The translations under genes were made by a program, and so were the position numbers. From Tardibacter sp963781025 (GTDB lineage: Bacteria > Pseudomonadota > Alphaproteobacteria > Sphingomonadales > Sphingomonadaceae), in assembly GCA_963781025.1 (NCBI GenBank), contig CAWADU010000001.1, forward strand, positions 33,054 through 97,053: a stretch of DNA of 64,000 nt, written 5' to 3'. How positions within the stretch are numbered: the first letter of the stretch is position 1; every line of letters starts with the position of its first letter. The notes beneath the pieces were generated by a model. It did not search any database, was not told where the DNA came from, and worked only from the letters and a program-made list of their open reading frames with translations. This document shows, one piece after another, positions 17,655 through 30,648 of this stretch.

Positions 17655-17701
17655 CGCCGCTGTCTAGCGCGTCGCAAACGAACCGCGTAGAGGCAATCGA
17701 C

Positions 17702-20294
17702 ATGGACGCGCATTCTACAACTCCGCACCCGGTTCGCCGTCAGGACTATCGGCAGCCCGACTGGCTCGTGCCGCAGCTCGCGCTCGACTTCGATCTCGAT
17801 CCGGCGCGAACCAAGGTGAAAGCGACACTGTCTGTCGTACGAAATGGCGATCACGACCGCCCGTTGCGGCTGGACGGCGCCGGGCTGACGCTGTTGAAGG
17901 TCGTGCTTGACGGCCGCGAGCTTGCGCCGGGTGCGTGGCGCATGGAGGCGGGCCAGCTTGTCCTGGACGTGAAGGCGGCTTCGGCGACGGTCGAAACCCT
18001 GGTCAGCATTTCGCCCGAAACGAATACCCAGTTGATGGGGCTTTATGCCTCGGGCGGGTTATTGTGCACGCAATGCGAGGCTGAAGGGTTCAGGCGCATC
18101 ACCTGGTTTCCGGATCGTCCGGACGTGCTCAGTCGCTATCGCGTGCGTCTTCGGGCCGAACGCGCGCGGTTTCCGGTGCTGCTGTCCAACGGAAACCTCG
18201 TTGCCGAAGGCCAGGGGGCCGATGCAATGCACTGGACGGAATGGGAAGATCCGTTTCCCAAGCCCTGCTATCTGTTTGCCCTGGTTGCGGGCGACCTTGC
18301 CGCATTGCGCGACACGTTCACGAGCGCCAGCGGTCGCAAGGTCGATCTCGGCATCTGGGTCCGCGAGAGCGATCTCGACAAGACGCAGCATGCGATGGCC
18401 GCGCTCAAGGCTTCGATGGCTTGGGACGAACGTGTTTATGGCCGCGAATATGACCTCAACCAGTTCAACATCGTCGCGGTCAATGATTTCAACTTTGGCG
18501 CGATGGAGAACAAGAGCCTCAACATCTTCAACGCCCGCTACATATTGGCCGATGCGGAGACCGCGACCGACGCCGATTTCGATGCGGTTGCGGCGGTCGT
18601 CGCGCACGAATATTTCCACAACTGGTCGGGCAATCGCGTCACCTGCCGCGACTGGTTCCAGCTCTCGCTGAAGGAGGGCTTCACCGTCTTTCGCGATCAG
18701 AGCTTTTCGGCGGACGAAAGCTCATCGGCGGTCAAGCGGATCGAGGACGTGCGTTCGCTTCGCGCGGTCCAGTTCCCCGAGGACGCCGGGCCGCTGGCCC
18801 ATCCGGTGCGTCCGGAAAGCTATTTTGAAATATCCAATTTCTATACATCGACCGTCTACAACAAGGGTGCCGAAGTCATCCGCATGATGGCGACCCTGCT
18901 TGGGCCGGAGCGGTTCCGGAAGGGCTCCGACCTCTATTTCGAACGCCATGACGGACAAGCCGTCACGTGCGAGGATTTCGTCCGCGCCATGGAGGATGCG
19001 AGCGGCGTCGACCTCACCCAGTTCCGTCTATGGTATTCCCAGGCGGGGACGCCGCGGGTGGAGGCCGCGCTGCGCTATGACGAAGCGTCGCGCGGCGCGG
19101 AACTTACGTTGAAGCAGGCTCTGCCGCCAACGCCTGGCCAACTGCAAAAGCAGCCGATGCATATCCCGCTGAAGCTGGCGCTGTTCGGTCGCGAGTTCCG
19201 GCGCGCGTCTCGTCGATGAAAAGCTGGTCGAGCTGCGGTCGTTCGAACAACGGATCGTGTTCAACGAACTTGCCGAAGCCCCTGTCCTCTCGATCAATCG
19301 GGGTTTTTCGGCACCCGTCGTCATTGAATCCAGGCGTGATGCCGGTGATCTGGCGTTCTTGTCGGGCCATGACGACGATCCCTTCGCCCGTTACGAGGCC
19401 TTGCAACAACTGATGCTCAATTCGCTGATCGCCGGTGTGGGGGGCGATCGGGGCGGGTTCTCCGCAGTGGTGGACGCGGTCGGCTGGACGCTGGACGACG
19501 ACGCGCTCGACCGGGCATTTATGGCCGAAGCCGTGTTGCTGCCCTCCGAAGGCTTCATCGGCGATCGCATGGACAGCGTCGATCCCGAGGCCATTCATCA
19601 GACGCGCGAGGTCTTGCGCAAGGCCATGGGCAATGCGCTGGCGGACAAATGGCGGGCGCATTATGACGCAAGCTCTGCGAACCGCTTCGAGCTGTCGCCC
19701 GCCGCCAAGGGCGCGCGCAGGATGCGCTCGGTTGCGTTGGGATATCTTTCGGCAAACGGCGATCCGGATGCCGCGGCGCTGGCTTATCGGCAGTTCGAGA
19801 CGGCGGACAACATGACCGACCGGCAGGGCGCGCTGGCGGTGCTCGCCAATGGTGACTCAAAGGAGCGGATCACCGCGCTTGCCGCCTTCCACGACCGGTA
19901 TGCCCATGACCCGCTCGTCATCGACAAATGGTTCGCAACGCAGGCCCTGTCGATCCGTGATGATACACTGGAGGCCGTTGTCAGGCTGTCCGTTCATCCG
20001 GACTTCCATATCGCCAATCCCAACCGGCTGCGGTCGCTGGTCGGCAGTTTCGCTTCAAACCAGCGCGCGTTCCATTCGGGCGAGGGCGAAGGATACCGCT
20101 TCCTGGCCGATACGATAATTGCCGTCGACCGGATCAATCCCCAATCGGCGGCGCGACTGGTGACGCCGCTGGGCCGCTGGCGGCGGTTCCTCGGTGAAAG
20201 GAGCCAAACGATGCATCGCGAACTTGAGCGGATTGCTGCTGCGCCACGGCTGTCGAAGGACGTCCTGGAACAGGTTTCGAAGAGCCTGGGCTGA
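17702..20294 (+). CDS. pepN: Aminopeptidase N (M1 family), frameshifted
   Basis: About 863 residues once repaired, the standard PepN length. The zinc aminopeptidase core is at NFGAMENKS (about 266) and HEYFHNW (His302, Glu303, His306) with the third ligand in LKEGFTVFRDQSF. Broad removal of N-terminal residues from peptides in the cytoplasm. The frame breaks at 19193-19198, where GAGTTC would need to be GAGTC: upstream reads LFGRE, downstream SGARLVDEKLVELRSFEQR. The C-terminal alpha-helical domain then continues to EQVSKSLG. A short CCCGGTCCGGG-TTTT at about 20317-20331 may terminate it. The ATG is preceded by AGAGG. Confidence 0.93.
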
Positions 20295-20330
20295 ACGGCC
20301 TGTCCGCGAACGACCGCCCGGTCCGGGTTT

Positions 20331-20942
20331 TCAGACCGCGCCGACCCAGTCCGCGACCTGCTGGGCCACTTCGGTCGCTGCTTCGTTCAAGGCCCTCGCC
20401 ACGGCGCGGGGATCCCGGCTGCTGGTGGGACGGCTGGACTCAAAGCGCCTGGTGGCGACACCCGTGCCGTCGGCAAGGGTGACGGTTGCGTCATATCGCA
20501 CGCTTGCTTTGGGCGCCGACGGATCGGTCGCATCAAGGCCGAAGTCGACAAGCTGTCCCGTCAGCCGGTGTCCGGGGTCGTAAGTCGTCTGGCGCGGATC
20601 GAGCACGACCAGCTTGGTGCGGGCTGTGATGGTATCCGACACAAGGCGCTGAAACAGGTTGCCGGGCGCCTCTACCCACTGCGCATTCTTGATATAGGCA
20701 TATTCGGTGGGGCTTACGCGCACCGGAATGCGCATCGTCTGGATCGCGGCGGGTACGGTCGGTACCACCACCGTGATCGTTGCGCCGGCCTTGGCGCTTC
20801 GCGATGGAAGCTCGGCCGGCACAGGCGACGACAGGGTGAAAAGGGTGGGGGGCGCCTTCGGCCCATTGAGCCCCAGACAGCCCGACAGGGCAAGCGATGC
20901 GGCTAGCGCGATGATCGGCTTATTTTGCATGGCGGGGCTCAT
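20331..20942 (-). CDS. Mla/PqiC-type ABC-transport auxiliary lipoprotein
   Basis: About 203 residues. An N-terminal lipoprotein signal (MQNKPIIALAASLALSGC) with lipobox LSGC anchors it in a membrane; the rest matches the ABC_trans_aux/PqiC fold. It is last of a four-gene lipid-transport set: its 5' end overlaps mlaD by a few bases. The start may be ATG 20942 or the nearer ATG 20930; both overlap mlaD. Probable role: outer-membrane end of the MCE complex. Confidence 0.85.
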   Translation of the reverse strand: MSPAMQNKPIIALAASLALSGCLGLNGPKAPPTLFTLSSPVPAELPSRSAKAGATITVVVPTVPAAIQTMRIPVRVSPTEYAYIKNAQWVEAPGNLFQRLVSDTITARTKLVVLDPRQTTYDPGHRLTGQLVDFGLDATDPSAPKASVRYDATVTLADGTGVATRRFESSRPTSSRDPRAVARALNEAATEVAQQVADWVGAV

Positions 20943-21873
20943 AGTCTGGGAGTTTGGGTCCACCGAAGATCACGCTGTTCGGGTTTCGGTTCACCCGGTT
21001 GGCGATAGCGTTCAGCGACGATGACATGTCGCGAAGTTCCACCACCAATTCACCGACCTGCGGCAGCGTCTGCTTGGAAAAGGCCTGCAAGCTTGGTTGC
21101 GCGCCCTTCATGGTCGTGTCGATGGTGGCGAGCGTATGGTCGGCCTGTTTCACCGCGCGACGAAGGTCCGCGACAAGCGGTTTCCCATCCTCGTTCATCA
21201 GCTCATTGGTCGTGCTTGCCAGCTTGCCCATTTGTTCGGCGGCGTCGCCCGCTTGCTTGATCGCAACGCGCGCCTCGATCAGCGTCTGGGTGATTTCGGG
21301 CGAATGATTGGCAAGTTCGCGGCTGATGCGGTTGGTGTTTTCCAATATCCCGGCGATGGACGCCTGGTTATGATCGGACAGCAACTGCGTCAGGCGTTCC
21401 GTCAATGTCGTCAGCCTTTCCAGAAGCTGGGGCGCATTGTTCAGCAGTTCGCCCAGCGCTCCGGGCTTGGCCGGGATCACCGGCCTGCCTTCTGGCCCCG
21501 GTTCCACAATCGGCGGCGCGCCGCGAATGGCGCCGTCGAGCGCGATCTGGGATACGCCGGTGAACCCGATGCCTTCGATGCTTGCGGTGGTTCCCTGCAG
21601 GATCGGCACGTCGTCGTTGACGGAGATGCGTACCCGCACGAACTCAGGCGTGTTGGGCAATAACGCGATGTTTTTCACCTCGCCCACCGGGACGCCGGAA
21701 AAGGCGACGCCGGAGCCCCGCGCCAGGCCGCTCACCGATTGGTTGAAGAAGACGTCATATTCCTTTTTTTCCCCGCCGCCGATGCGTGCCATCCAGACGA
21801 TGAATATGACCGTGGCCAGTAGCAGGGCCAGTACGGTGGTGCCGACCAGGATATAGTTGCTCTTGTTTTCCAT
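20920..21873 (-). CDS. mlaD: MlaD-like MCE-domain lipid-binding protein
   Basis: 317 residues with a single N-terminal membrane anchor (YILVGTTVLALLLATVIFIVW) and one MCE domain (about 37-115: VFFNQSVSGLARGSGVAFSG is its hallmark), then a long helical stretch rich in coiled-coil-like heptads and a Pro-rich linker. Partner of the MlaE/F transporter. Its start codon overlaps the stop of mlaF (TAATG). Confidence 0.9.
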   Translation of the reverse strand: MENKSNYILVGTTVLALLLATVIFIVWMARIGGGEKKEYDVFFNQSVSGLARGSGVAFSGVPVGEVKNIALLPNTPEFVRVRISVNDDVPILQGTTASIEGIGFTGVSQIALDGAIRGAPPIVEPGPEGRPVIPAKPGALGELLNNAPQLLERLTTLTERLTQLLSDHNQASIAGILENTNRISRELANHSPEITQTLIEARVAIKQAGDAAEQMGKLASTTNELMNEDGKPLVADLRRAVKQADHTLATIDTTMKGAQPSLQAFSKQTLPQVGELVVELRDMSSSLNAIANRVNRNPNSVIFGGPKLPDYEPRHAK

Positions 21874-22700
21874 TAGTGCGCGGCCCCCCCGTGATCGTCA
21901 GGCGTATGATCGGCGGGACTGTGATCCCTGGCGGTATCTGCCGCAGCACGTCCGCGCGGCCCCTGAAAATAGTCGCGAATCCAGGGATGATCAAATGCCA
22001 GAAGCTCCGTTATCGTCCCGGTCGCCAGCACCTTCTGGTCAGCCAGCACGGCCACCCGGTCGCAGATCGCGTACAAGGTGTCCAGATCATGCGTGATCAG
22101 AAAAACCGTCAGGTCCAATGTATCGCGCAGCGACCGGATGAGGTTGTCGAACGCCGCCGCGCCGATCGGGTCCAGTCCCGAGGTCGGTTCGTCCAGGAAC
22201 AGGAGCAAGGGATCGAGCGCCAGCGCCCGGGCAAGGCTGGCGCGCTTTCGCATCCCGCCTGAAAGCTCGGACGGATATTTAGGCCCCGCTTCGGCGGGAA
22301 GGCCGGTCATGGCGATCTTGTAGGCAGCGATGCCGTCAAGCAGCGCTTCGTCCAGCTCATAATATTCGCGCAACGGAACCTGCACATTTTCAGCCACCGT
22401 CAGAGTAGAAAAAAGAGCCCCTGCCTGAAAAAGCACCCCCCAACGTCGCCTGATCTCCTGGTGCGCCTGCGGCCCCGCGCCAATCATGGATTCGCCAAAG
22501 ACTTCGACCGTGCCGGCTTCGGGTTGCTGGAGCCCGATGATCGATCGCATCAGCACCGACTTGCCGGTGCCCGACCCGCCGACCACGCCCAGGATTTCGC
22601 CGCGGCGCACCTTCAGGTTCAGATCGTCGTGGATGACCTGATCGCCAAAGGCGTTTTTGAGGCCCTCGACCTTGATGACGATGTCGTCGCCGCTGCTCAT
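21873..22700 (-). CDS. mlaF: MlaF-like ABC transporter ATP-binding protein
   Basis: 275 residues. Walker A GGSGTGKS at 41-48, ABC signature LSGGM at 146-150 and Walker B LLLFLDEP at 165-172, followed by the D-loop SGLDP and a switch histidine in ITHDLDTL. A short His/Asp-rich tail (DHSPADHTPDDHGG) follows the domain and is unusual for the family. It powers phospholipid movement with the MlaE permease and MlaD. ATGA overlap with mlaE. Confidence 0.93.
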   Translation of the reverse strand: MSSGDDIVIKVEGLKNAFGDQVIHDDLNLKVRRGEILGVVGGSGTGKSVLMRSIIGLQQPEAGTVEVFGESMIGAGPQAHQEIRRRWGVLFQAGALFSTLTVAENVQVPLREYYELDEALLDGIAAYKIAMTGLPAEAGPKYPSELSGGMRKRASLARALALDPLLLFLDEPTSGLDPIGAAAFDNLIRSLRDTLDLTVFLITHDLDTLYAICDRVAVLADQKVLATGTITELLAFDHPWIRDYFQGPRGRAAADTARDHSPADHTPDDHGGAAH

Positions 22701-23815
22701 GACCACCCGATTTGGCTGAAGAACACCGCGAAAAAGGCGTCGAGCACAATCACGAGGAAAATCCCCTGCACGACGGCGGCGGTGGTCCTGAGGCCTACTT
22801 CCTCCGCGTTTCCTTTGACCTGCATGCCCTGATAGCAGCCGGTGACGGCGATCAGCGCCCCGAAGACCGGCGCCTTGACCAAGCCCACCCACAGGTCGGT
22901 GATGGGGACGACTTCGCGGATGCGCTGGACGAAGGTGGCGGGCGGGATATCGAGCGAGAGCCAGCAGAATATGCCGCCGCCGATGATCGCGATCAGCGAG
23001 GAATAAAAGCCAAGCACGGGCAGCAGCAGAGTCGCGGCAATCGTGCGCGGCAGGACCAGCGCCTCCATCGGCGACACCCCGATGGTGCGCATCGCGTCGA
23101 TTTCCTCGCCGAGACGCATCGAGCCGATCTGGGCGGCAAAGGCCGATCCGGACCGGCCCGCCATCATGATCGCGGTCATGAGCACCCCCAGTTCGCGGAG
23201 CGTGATCCGTCCGATCAGGTTGATCGCAAAGACTTCGGCACCGAACTGGCGGAGCTGAACGGCGCCCTGCTGGGCGATCACGATGCCGATGAGGAAGCTC
23301 ATCAGCCCGACGATGCCGAGCGCATTTACGCCCACCACCTCGAACTGCCGGATTACCGCATTGAGCCGAAACCGCTTCGGGTTGCGGATGACGGTCAGGG
23401 CCGCGACCAGGATGTGGCCGAAGAACTCGACAAACGCGATCAGCGTACGGAAGGCTTCGATGGTCGCCTTGCCCACATCGCTCATCACCCGGGCAAAGGG
23501 CGGTCGGGGATCGGGACGGATTTTTACCGGATGGTCGCCTTCCCCAACCTGTTCGATCAACCGCGTCATACCCGCGTTCGCTCCGGTCAACCGGACCCGG
23601 CCCTCGCGGTTTTTCTGGAATCGATGGATCACGAACGCGCCGACCGTGTCCATCCTTTCGACCTTTGAAAGATCCAGGACGAATGAGCCATCGGTGGGAA
23701 GCGCGGCAAGCCGGTCGGGCAGGTCGCCGATGCGCGCCAGGGTCAGGCGGCCGGAGAGGCCCAGCAACCGCGCGTCGCCATCCTGGTGTTCCTCGAAATC
23801 GGCGCGCGTGGTCAT
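22697..23815 (-). CDS. mlaE: MlaE-like permease with N-terminal STAS domain
   Basis: 372 residues: an N-terminal STAS-like domain (about 5-105, with the DLSKVERMDTVGAFVIH core), then a permease with about five helices, including SFLIGIVIAQQGAVQLRQFG and GRSGSAFAAQIGSMRLGEEIDAMRTIGVSP (an MlaE signature). In E. coli the STAS protein MlaB is separate; here it is fused. The permease is the membrane part of a phospholipid transporter that supports outer-membrane lipid asymmetry. First gene of mlaE-F-D-lipoprotein. Confidence 0.93.
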   Translation of the reverse strand: MTTRADFEEHQDGDARLLGLSGRLTLARIGDLPDRLAALPTDGSFVLDLSKVERMDTVGAFVIHRFQKNREGRVRLTGANAGMTRLIEQVGEGDHPVKIRPDPRPPFARVMSDVGKATIEAFRTLIAFVEFFGHILVAALTVIRNPKRFRLNAVIRQFEVVGVNALGIVGLMSFLIGIVIAQQGAVQLRQFGAEVFAINLIGRITLRELGVLMTAIMMAGRSGSAFAAQIGSMRLGEEIDAMRTIGVSPMEALVLPRTIAATLLLPVLGFYSSLIAIIGGGIFCWLSLDIPPATFVQRIREVVPITDLWVGLVKAPVFGALIAVTGCYQGMQVKGNAEEVGLRTTAAVVQGIFLVIVLDAFFAVFFSQIGWS

Positions 23816-23956
23816 AAGGTCGTTACGTTGGCCGATGCAGGCAAATCGGGCAAGACTTGAAAACGCTGGCTTTCGATCAGAAAAAGGGCCGGCACTTCAT
23901 ATTGTTGCCATAACCACCGGCAAGAGCTGTCCGATGACCAAACCGCCTTATCGCCG

Positions 23957-24736
23957 ATGACGGCCTGGAATGTGCTGCTGCTCGCGGGGCAGCGTCCCGG
24001 AACCGACGCCCTGGCCGCGCATTTCGGAATCGAATGGAAGGCGCTTGTTCCGGTGGCGGGCAGGCCGATGCTCGCCCGTTGTATCGAGAATCTGCTTGCC
24101 GTCCCGGAGATCGCGACTGTGACGGTAATGGCGCAGAAACCAGATGTGCTGCTGGCCGATGAACAGGTGAAGCGGGCGGCCGACGACAGTCGGGTGCATT
24201 TCGCCGTTTCCAATACGGGCATCGCCGCATCGGTCGCAGGCATGGCGGGAGCCCGGCTCGCATGGCCGGTGCTGGTGACGACCGCCGATCATCCGCTGCT
24301 GCGGCCTGAAACGATCAGTTGCTTTCTCGCCAACGCGGAAGATTGCGACATTGCCGTCGGCGTGGTGGAGCGCGGCGTGGTGCGCCGTGCTTTCCCCGAC
24401 AACAGGCGCACCTGGCTCCATTTTCGCAAGGGCAGTTGGACGGGCGCAAACCTGTTCGCGCTCAATGGCCCGGCGTCTGCGAATGCCCTCAGGACTTGGG
24501 CGGAGGTCGAACAGCATCGCAAAAAGGGCTGGCGGCTGATCGCGCGGTTCGGGCCGGTGCTGCTGCTCGGCGCGCTGACCCGGACGATCACGCTCGGCGA
24601 AGCGCTCGCGCGGGCGGGGCGGCGGCTGGGTGCGGTTGTGAAGGCGGTCGCGCTCGATGATCCGTTGGCGGCCGTCGATGTCGACAAGCCTTCCGACCAT
24701 CAACTGGCGACCGCGATACTGGAGGGCAGGGCGTGA
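23957..24736 (+). CDS. MobA-like nucleotidyltransferase
   Basis: 259 residues with a GT-A NTP-transferase fold: an N-terminal LLAGQRPG loop in place of the usual GGxSxRMG, then WKALVPVAGRPMLARCIENL and the metal-binding TTADHPLL. It joins an NTP to an unidentified sugar or alcohol phosphate. It overlaps a HAD phosphatase gene (GTGA), so the two probably act on one pathway, perhaps phospholipid head-group or sugar-nucleotide synthesis. The substrate cannot be read from sequence. Confidence 0.75.
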   Translation: MTAWNVLLLAGQRPGTDALAAHFGIEWKALVPVAGRPMLARCIENLLAVPEIATVTVMAQKPDVLLADEQVKRAADDSRVHFAVSNTGIAASVAGMAGARLAWPVLVTTADHPLLRPETISCFLANAEDCDIAVGVVERGVVRRAFPDNRRTWLHFRKGSWTGANLFALNGPASANALRTWAEVEQHRKKGWRLIARFGPVLLLGALTRTITLGEALARAGRRLGAVVKAVALDDPLAAVDVDKPSDHQLATAILEGRA

Positions 24737-25404
24737 TCAAGCTCGCGATCTACGACATGGACCGCACGATCACGCGGCACGGTACGTTCACACCTTTCCT
24801 GCTGTACGCGGCGCTGCGCCTTGCGCCGTGGCGGCTCTTTTTTGTGCCGCTCGTGCCGCTGGTGATGCTGCTTTATGCGTTGAAGATCATCAACCGCGCG
24901 ACCTTGAAGGAATGGAACCAGACGCTGCTGCTTGGCCCGCATGTCCATCCGGCGGAGCTGAAACCCGTAACCGACGGGTTTGCCCGGCGAACGATTGTGA
25001 CGAACGTCTATCCTCATGCCGTGGAGCGCATTGCCGCGGACAAGGCCGATGATTGGCGCACCGTGCTCGCGACCGCGAGCTATCGGCTATATGTCGAAGC
25101 GATCGCGGATGAAGTCGGCATGGACGACGTGATCGCGACCAACAGCATCATAGGGCTCGACAGCCGTATCCTCGCGAAGATCGACGGCGAGAACTGCTAT
25201 GGTCCGGCCAAGCTAAGGATGATCAGCGCCTGGTTGGCGGCACGGGGGATCGATCGCGATCAGGCGCGCATCCGCTTCTATTCGGACCACGCCTCGGACG
25301 CGCCCGTGCTTGAATGGGCGGACGAGCCCTTTGCGGTCAACCCGCACAAGAAATTGCGGCGCATGGCGAAACGGCGCGGCTGGAAAATTATCGATTGGCG
25401 GTAA
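24733..25404 (+). CDS. HAD-superfamily IB phosphatase (SerB/PSPase-like)
   Basis: 223 residues. HAD motif I YDMDRTIT gives the nucleophile Asp; motif II is TASY; motif III's Lys is in YGPAKLRMI, and motif IV is YSDHASD. A hydrophobic cap with two helices (LFFVPLVPLVMLLYALKI) might touch the membrane. It resembles HAD-IB enzymes that remove phosphate from small alcohol or lipid intermediates. GTG start overlapping the nucleotidyltransferase stop. Confidence 0.8.
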   Translation: MIKLAIYDMDRTITRHGTFTPFLLYAALRLAPWRLFFVPLVPLVMLLYALKIINRATLKEWNQTLLLGPHVHPAELKPVTDGFARRTIVTNVYPHAVERIAADKADDWRTVLATASYRLYVEAIADEVGMDDVIATNSIIGLDSRILAKIDGENCYGPAKLRMISAWLAARGIDRDQARIRFYSDHASDAPVLEWADEPFAVNPHKKLRRMAKRRGWKIIDWR

Positions 25405-25423
25405 GGCCTGATCGTCTTTTACG

Positions 25424-25452
25424 AAAAAGGCCGGGATCGCTCCCGGCCTTTT
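25424..25452. terminator. Bidirectional terminator between HAD and acnA
   Basis: The hairpin AAAAGGCCGGGA-TCGC-TCCCGGCCTTTT has a 12-base-pair arm with A/T ends, so it ends both the plus HAD transcript and the minus acnA transcript. Confidence 0.88.
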
Positions 25453-25473
25453 CTTTGTCGGCGGTATGGCGGC

Positions 25474-28158
<2,685 letters not shown>

Positions 28159-28354
28159 CGATTGTCCCTCGCTTCCTTGCAGATGTTTGTGATGGGCAGG
28201 CCAGCCACGCTGCTGCGCCCGCTCAGAAAAAGTCGCGCGCGCTTTAGCAAGGGTGGGTGCCAAGGGGAAGAGCAACTCCGGGCGATGCGCTGTAGGTGTT
28301 TGAGCGGCACGCCTGATTGGTGTAACCGGCGGCCCGATCATCATTGGGGATTAC

Positions 28355-29527
28355 ATGGCATACACTGCAAAGCTGCTGCTTCTTGGCTCAGGGGAACTTG
28401 GCAAGGAATTCGTGATTTCGGCGAAACGGCTCGGGTGCCATGTCGTCGCATGCGATAGCTATGCGGGCGCGCCTGCGATGCAGATGGCCGACGAGCGGGA
28501 GATTTTCTCCATGCTCGACGCCGACCGGCTGCGCGAGACGATCGAAAAGCACCGTCCCGACTATATCGTTCCGGAAATCGAGGCGATCCGCACCGAGGTG
28601 TTGCAAGAGGTCGAGTCCCAGGGCTTCACCGTCGTCCCGTCCGCCCGCGCCGCCTTTATGACGATGAACCGCGACCGGATCCGCGAAGTCGCCGCGGTCG
28701 AACTGGGCTTGCGGACGTCGCGCTATCGTTATGCGGAAAGCCTGGAGGAAGTGCGCGCCGGCGCCGCCCACACCGGATTTCCCTGCGTCATAAAGCCGGT
28801 GATGTCCTCGTCCGGCAAGGGGCAGAGCACGGTGAGGGACGAGGCGACGCTTGAAGCCGCCTGGGACTATGCCGTCGCCAATATGCGCGGCGACCGGCGC
28901 AAGGTGATCGTCGAGGAATTCGTCGATTTCGATTATGAGATCACCCTGCTCACCGTCCGCACCCGTGACGGCGTGCTCTTCTGCCCGCCGATCGGGCACC
29001 GTCAGGAACGCGGCGATTATCAGGAAAGCTGGCAGCCGACGCCGATGACCGAGGCATTGCTTGCCGATGCAAAGGCAATGGCCAGGAAAGTCGTCGACAA
29101 TCTGGGCGGCTACGGCGTTTTCGGGATCGAGTTCTTCGTCACCCGGAACGAGGTGATTTTCTCCGAACTGTCGCCCCGCCCCCACGACACCGGGATGGTG
29201 ACGTTGCTGTCGCAGAACCTGACCGAATTCGACCTGCATATCCGCGCCGTTCTGGGCCTGCCGATCACCGACATCCGGCTCCACGGGCCAACCGCGTCGG
29301 CGGTGATCCTGGCCGACCGGGAGGCCGCGAATTTCCGGCTGAATGGCATTGCGGACGCTCTGGCGCTTGGCAGGCCCGGTCATGACGTGGACGTGCGGAT
29401 TTTCGGCAAGCCCGAGACGCGCAAGAACCGCCGCATGGCAGTGGCGCTCGCGTCAGGCGAAACGGCCGACGAAGCCCGGCGTATCGCCGCAGAGGCGGCG
29501 GCGCGTGTCTCGATCGAATACATTTGA
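28355..29527 (+). CDS. purT: Formate-dependent GAR transformylase PurT
   Basis: 390-residue ATP-grasp enzyme making formyl-glycinamide ribonucleotide from formate, ATP and GAR in purine synthesis. N-terminal LLLGSGELGKEF and ACDSYAGAPAMQMADE, the ATP-grasp lid near VIKPVMSSSGKGQS, and the metal-binding GVFGIEFFV with SELSPRPHDTGMVTL are all typical. It bypasses the folate-dependent PurN step. Single-gene unit as far as visible. Confidence 0.96.
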   Translation: MAYTAKLLLLGSGELGKEFVISAKRLGCHVVACDSYAGAPAMQMADEREIFSMLDADRLRETIEKHRPDYIVPEIEAIRTEVLQEVESQGFTVVPSARAAFMTMNRDRIREVAAVELGLRTSRYRYAESLEEVRAGAAHTGFPCVIKPVMSSSGKGQSTVRDEATLEAAWDYAVANMRGDRRKVIVEEFVDFDYEITLLTVRTRDGVLFCPPIGHRQERGDYQESWQPTPMTEALLADAKAMARKVVDNLGGYGVFGIEFFVTRNEVIFSELSPRPHDTGMVTLLSQNLTEFDLHIRAVLGLPITDIRLHGPTASAVILADREAANFRLNGIADALALGRPGHDVDVRIFGKPETRKNRRMAVALASGETADEARRIAAEAAARVSIEYI

Positions 29528-29648
29528 GGCTCAATCGCTACCCAGCGCGCCCAAATTGTCCGATTTTCGTTCTCTGAACGATCAGGCAATTTGGAGTTAA
29601 ACCAGAATAAATCTTTTGTAATAATGAATTTCATGGGACAAATTTCCC

Positions 29649-30648
29649 ATGAAAATTCCGTCTGCTGAGGCGAACATTATTGGGGAAGGTTCCGCTCCAG
29701 CCGCTCTGTCCAATAGGGCTCCTCTCCTTATTCATCTCGGATTCCACAAAACGGGGAGCACCTGGCTTTACGAAGAAATATTCCAGTCGTCCGAACGCGG
29801 ATTTAGCGTGCCGGTCGGGGAGCCTCGGCATAGACTGGTGCAGCGGCTCGTTGTACCCGACCCTTTATTCTACGATCCCGTTGCCACGGCGAATAATTAC
29901 GCGCCTCACCTGAACGCAGCCAAGGAAAAATCCCTGAGCTTGGTGCTCTCGCACGAGCGGCTGTCGGGATACCCGTCGTCGGGCGGCCGCGACCGACAGA
30001 TGATCGCGGAGCGATTGCGGCAAACTTTTCCGGAGGCGCGCGTGCTCATAGTCCTGCGGGAACAGCGCGCCCTCATCAGATCCATGTACAGTCAGCACAT
30101 TACCGACGGCGGGGTGGAGTCAATTGGACGGTACCTCAAGACACCGGAACCAGGGTTGGGGCGAAAGCCAAGCTTCTCCCTGTGCCTTTACGAGTTCGAC
30201 CGATTGATCGAGCATTATCGACAATTGTTCGGGCCGGATCGCGTGCTGGTGCTGCCGTTCGAGATGCTGGGAAGGCGTCCGCAGGATTTCGTCGAATTCC
30301 ATAGGTGCGTTCTGCGGGACGCCGCGCGTTCCCTTGGGCGAAGTGAAGAAAGCCAATGAGCGTCGACCGCTCTTGATGCAGTACTTCCAGCGTCCCTTGA
30401 ACTTGTTATTCTACCACAATGAACTTAGCCCCGGAGCGCTGTTTCATATTCCGCGTTTCCATAAACATTGCAGCCGGTTGCAGCGGCTGTTCGCCGCCAT
30501 ATCGCCGTGCTTCATCGAGGAGAGGCTGGAGGCACGGCTCCGCCGCGTGATAGAAGAGCATGTTGGCGATCACTATGCGGACAGCAACCGGCGAACACAG
30601 GAACTGATCGGGATGTCGCTCGGCGAGTTCGGCTATTCGGTGAGATAG
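29649..30648 (+). CDS. Sulfotransferase-like protein, frameshifted
   Basis: About 332 residues once repaired. Near the start, LIHLGFHKTGSTWLYEEIF is the PAPS 5'-phosphosulfate loop (GFHKTGST); VLIVLREQRALIRSMYSQHI is the second, 3'-phosphate-binding motif. It transfers sulfate from PAPS to an unknown acceptor. The frame breaks at 30294-30299, where GAATTC should be GAATC: QDFVE then SIGAFCGTPRVPLGEVKKANERRP. The segment is less GC-rich than its neighbours, lies next to tRNA-Leu and has no PAPS-making partner near it, which suggests acquisition by transfer. The acceptor might be a polysaccharide. Confidence 0.7.
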
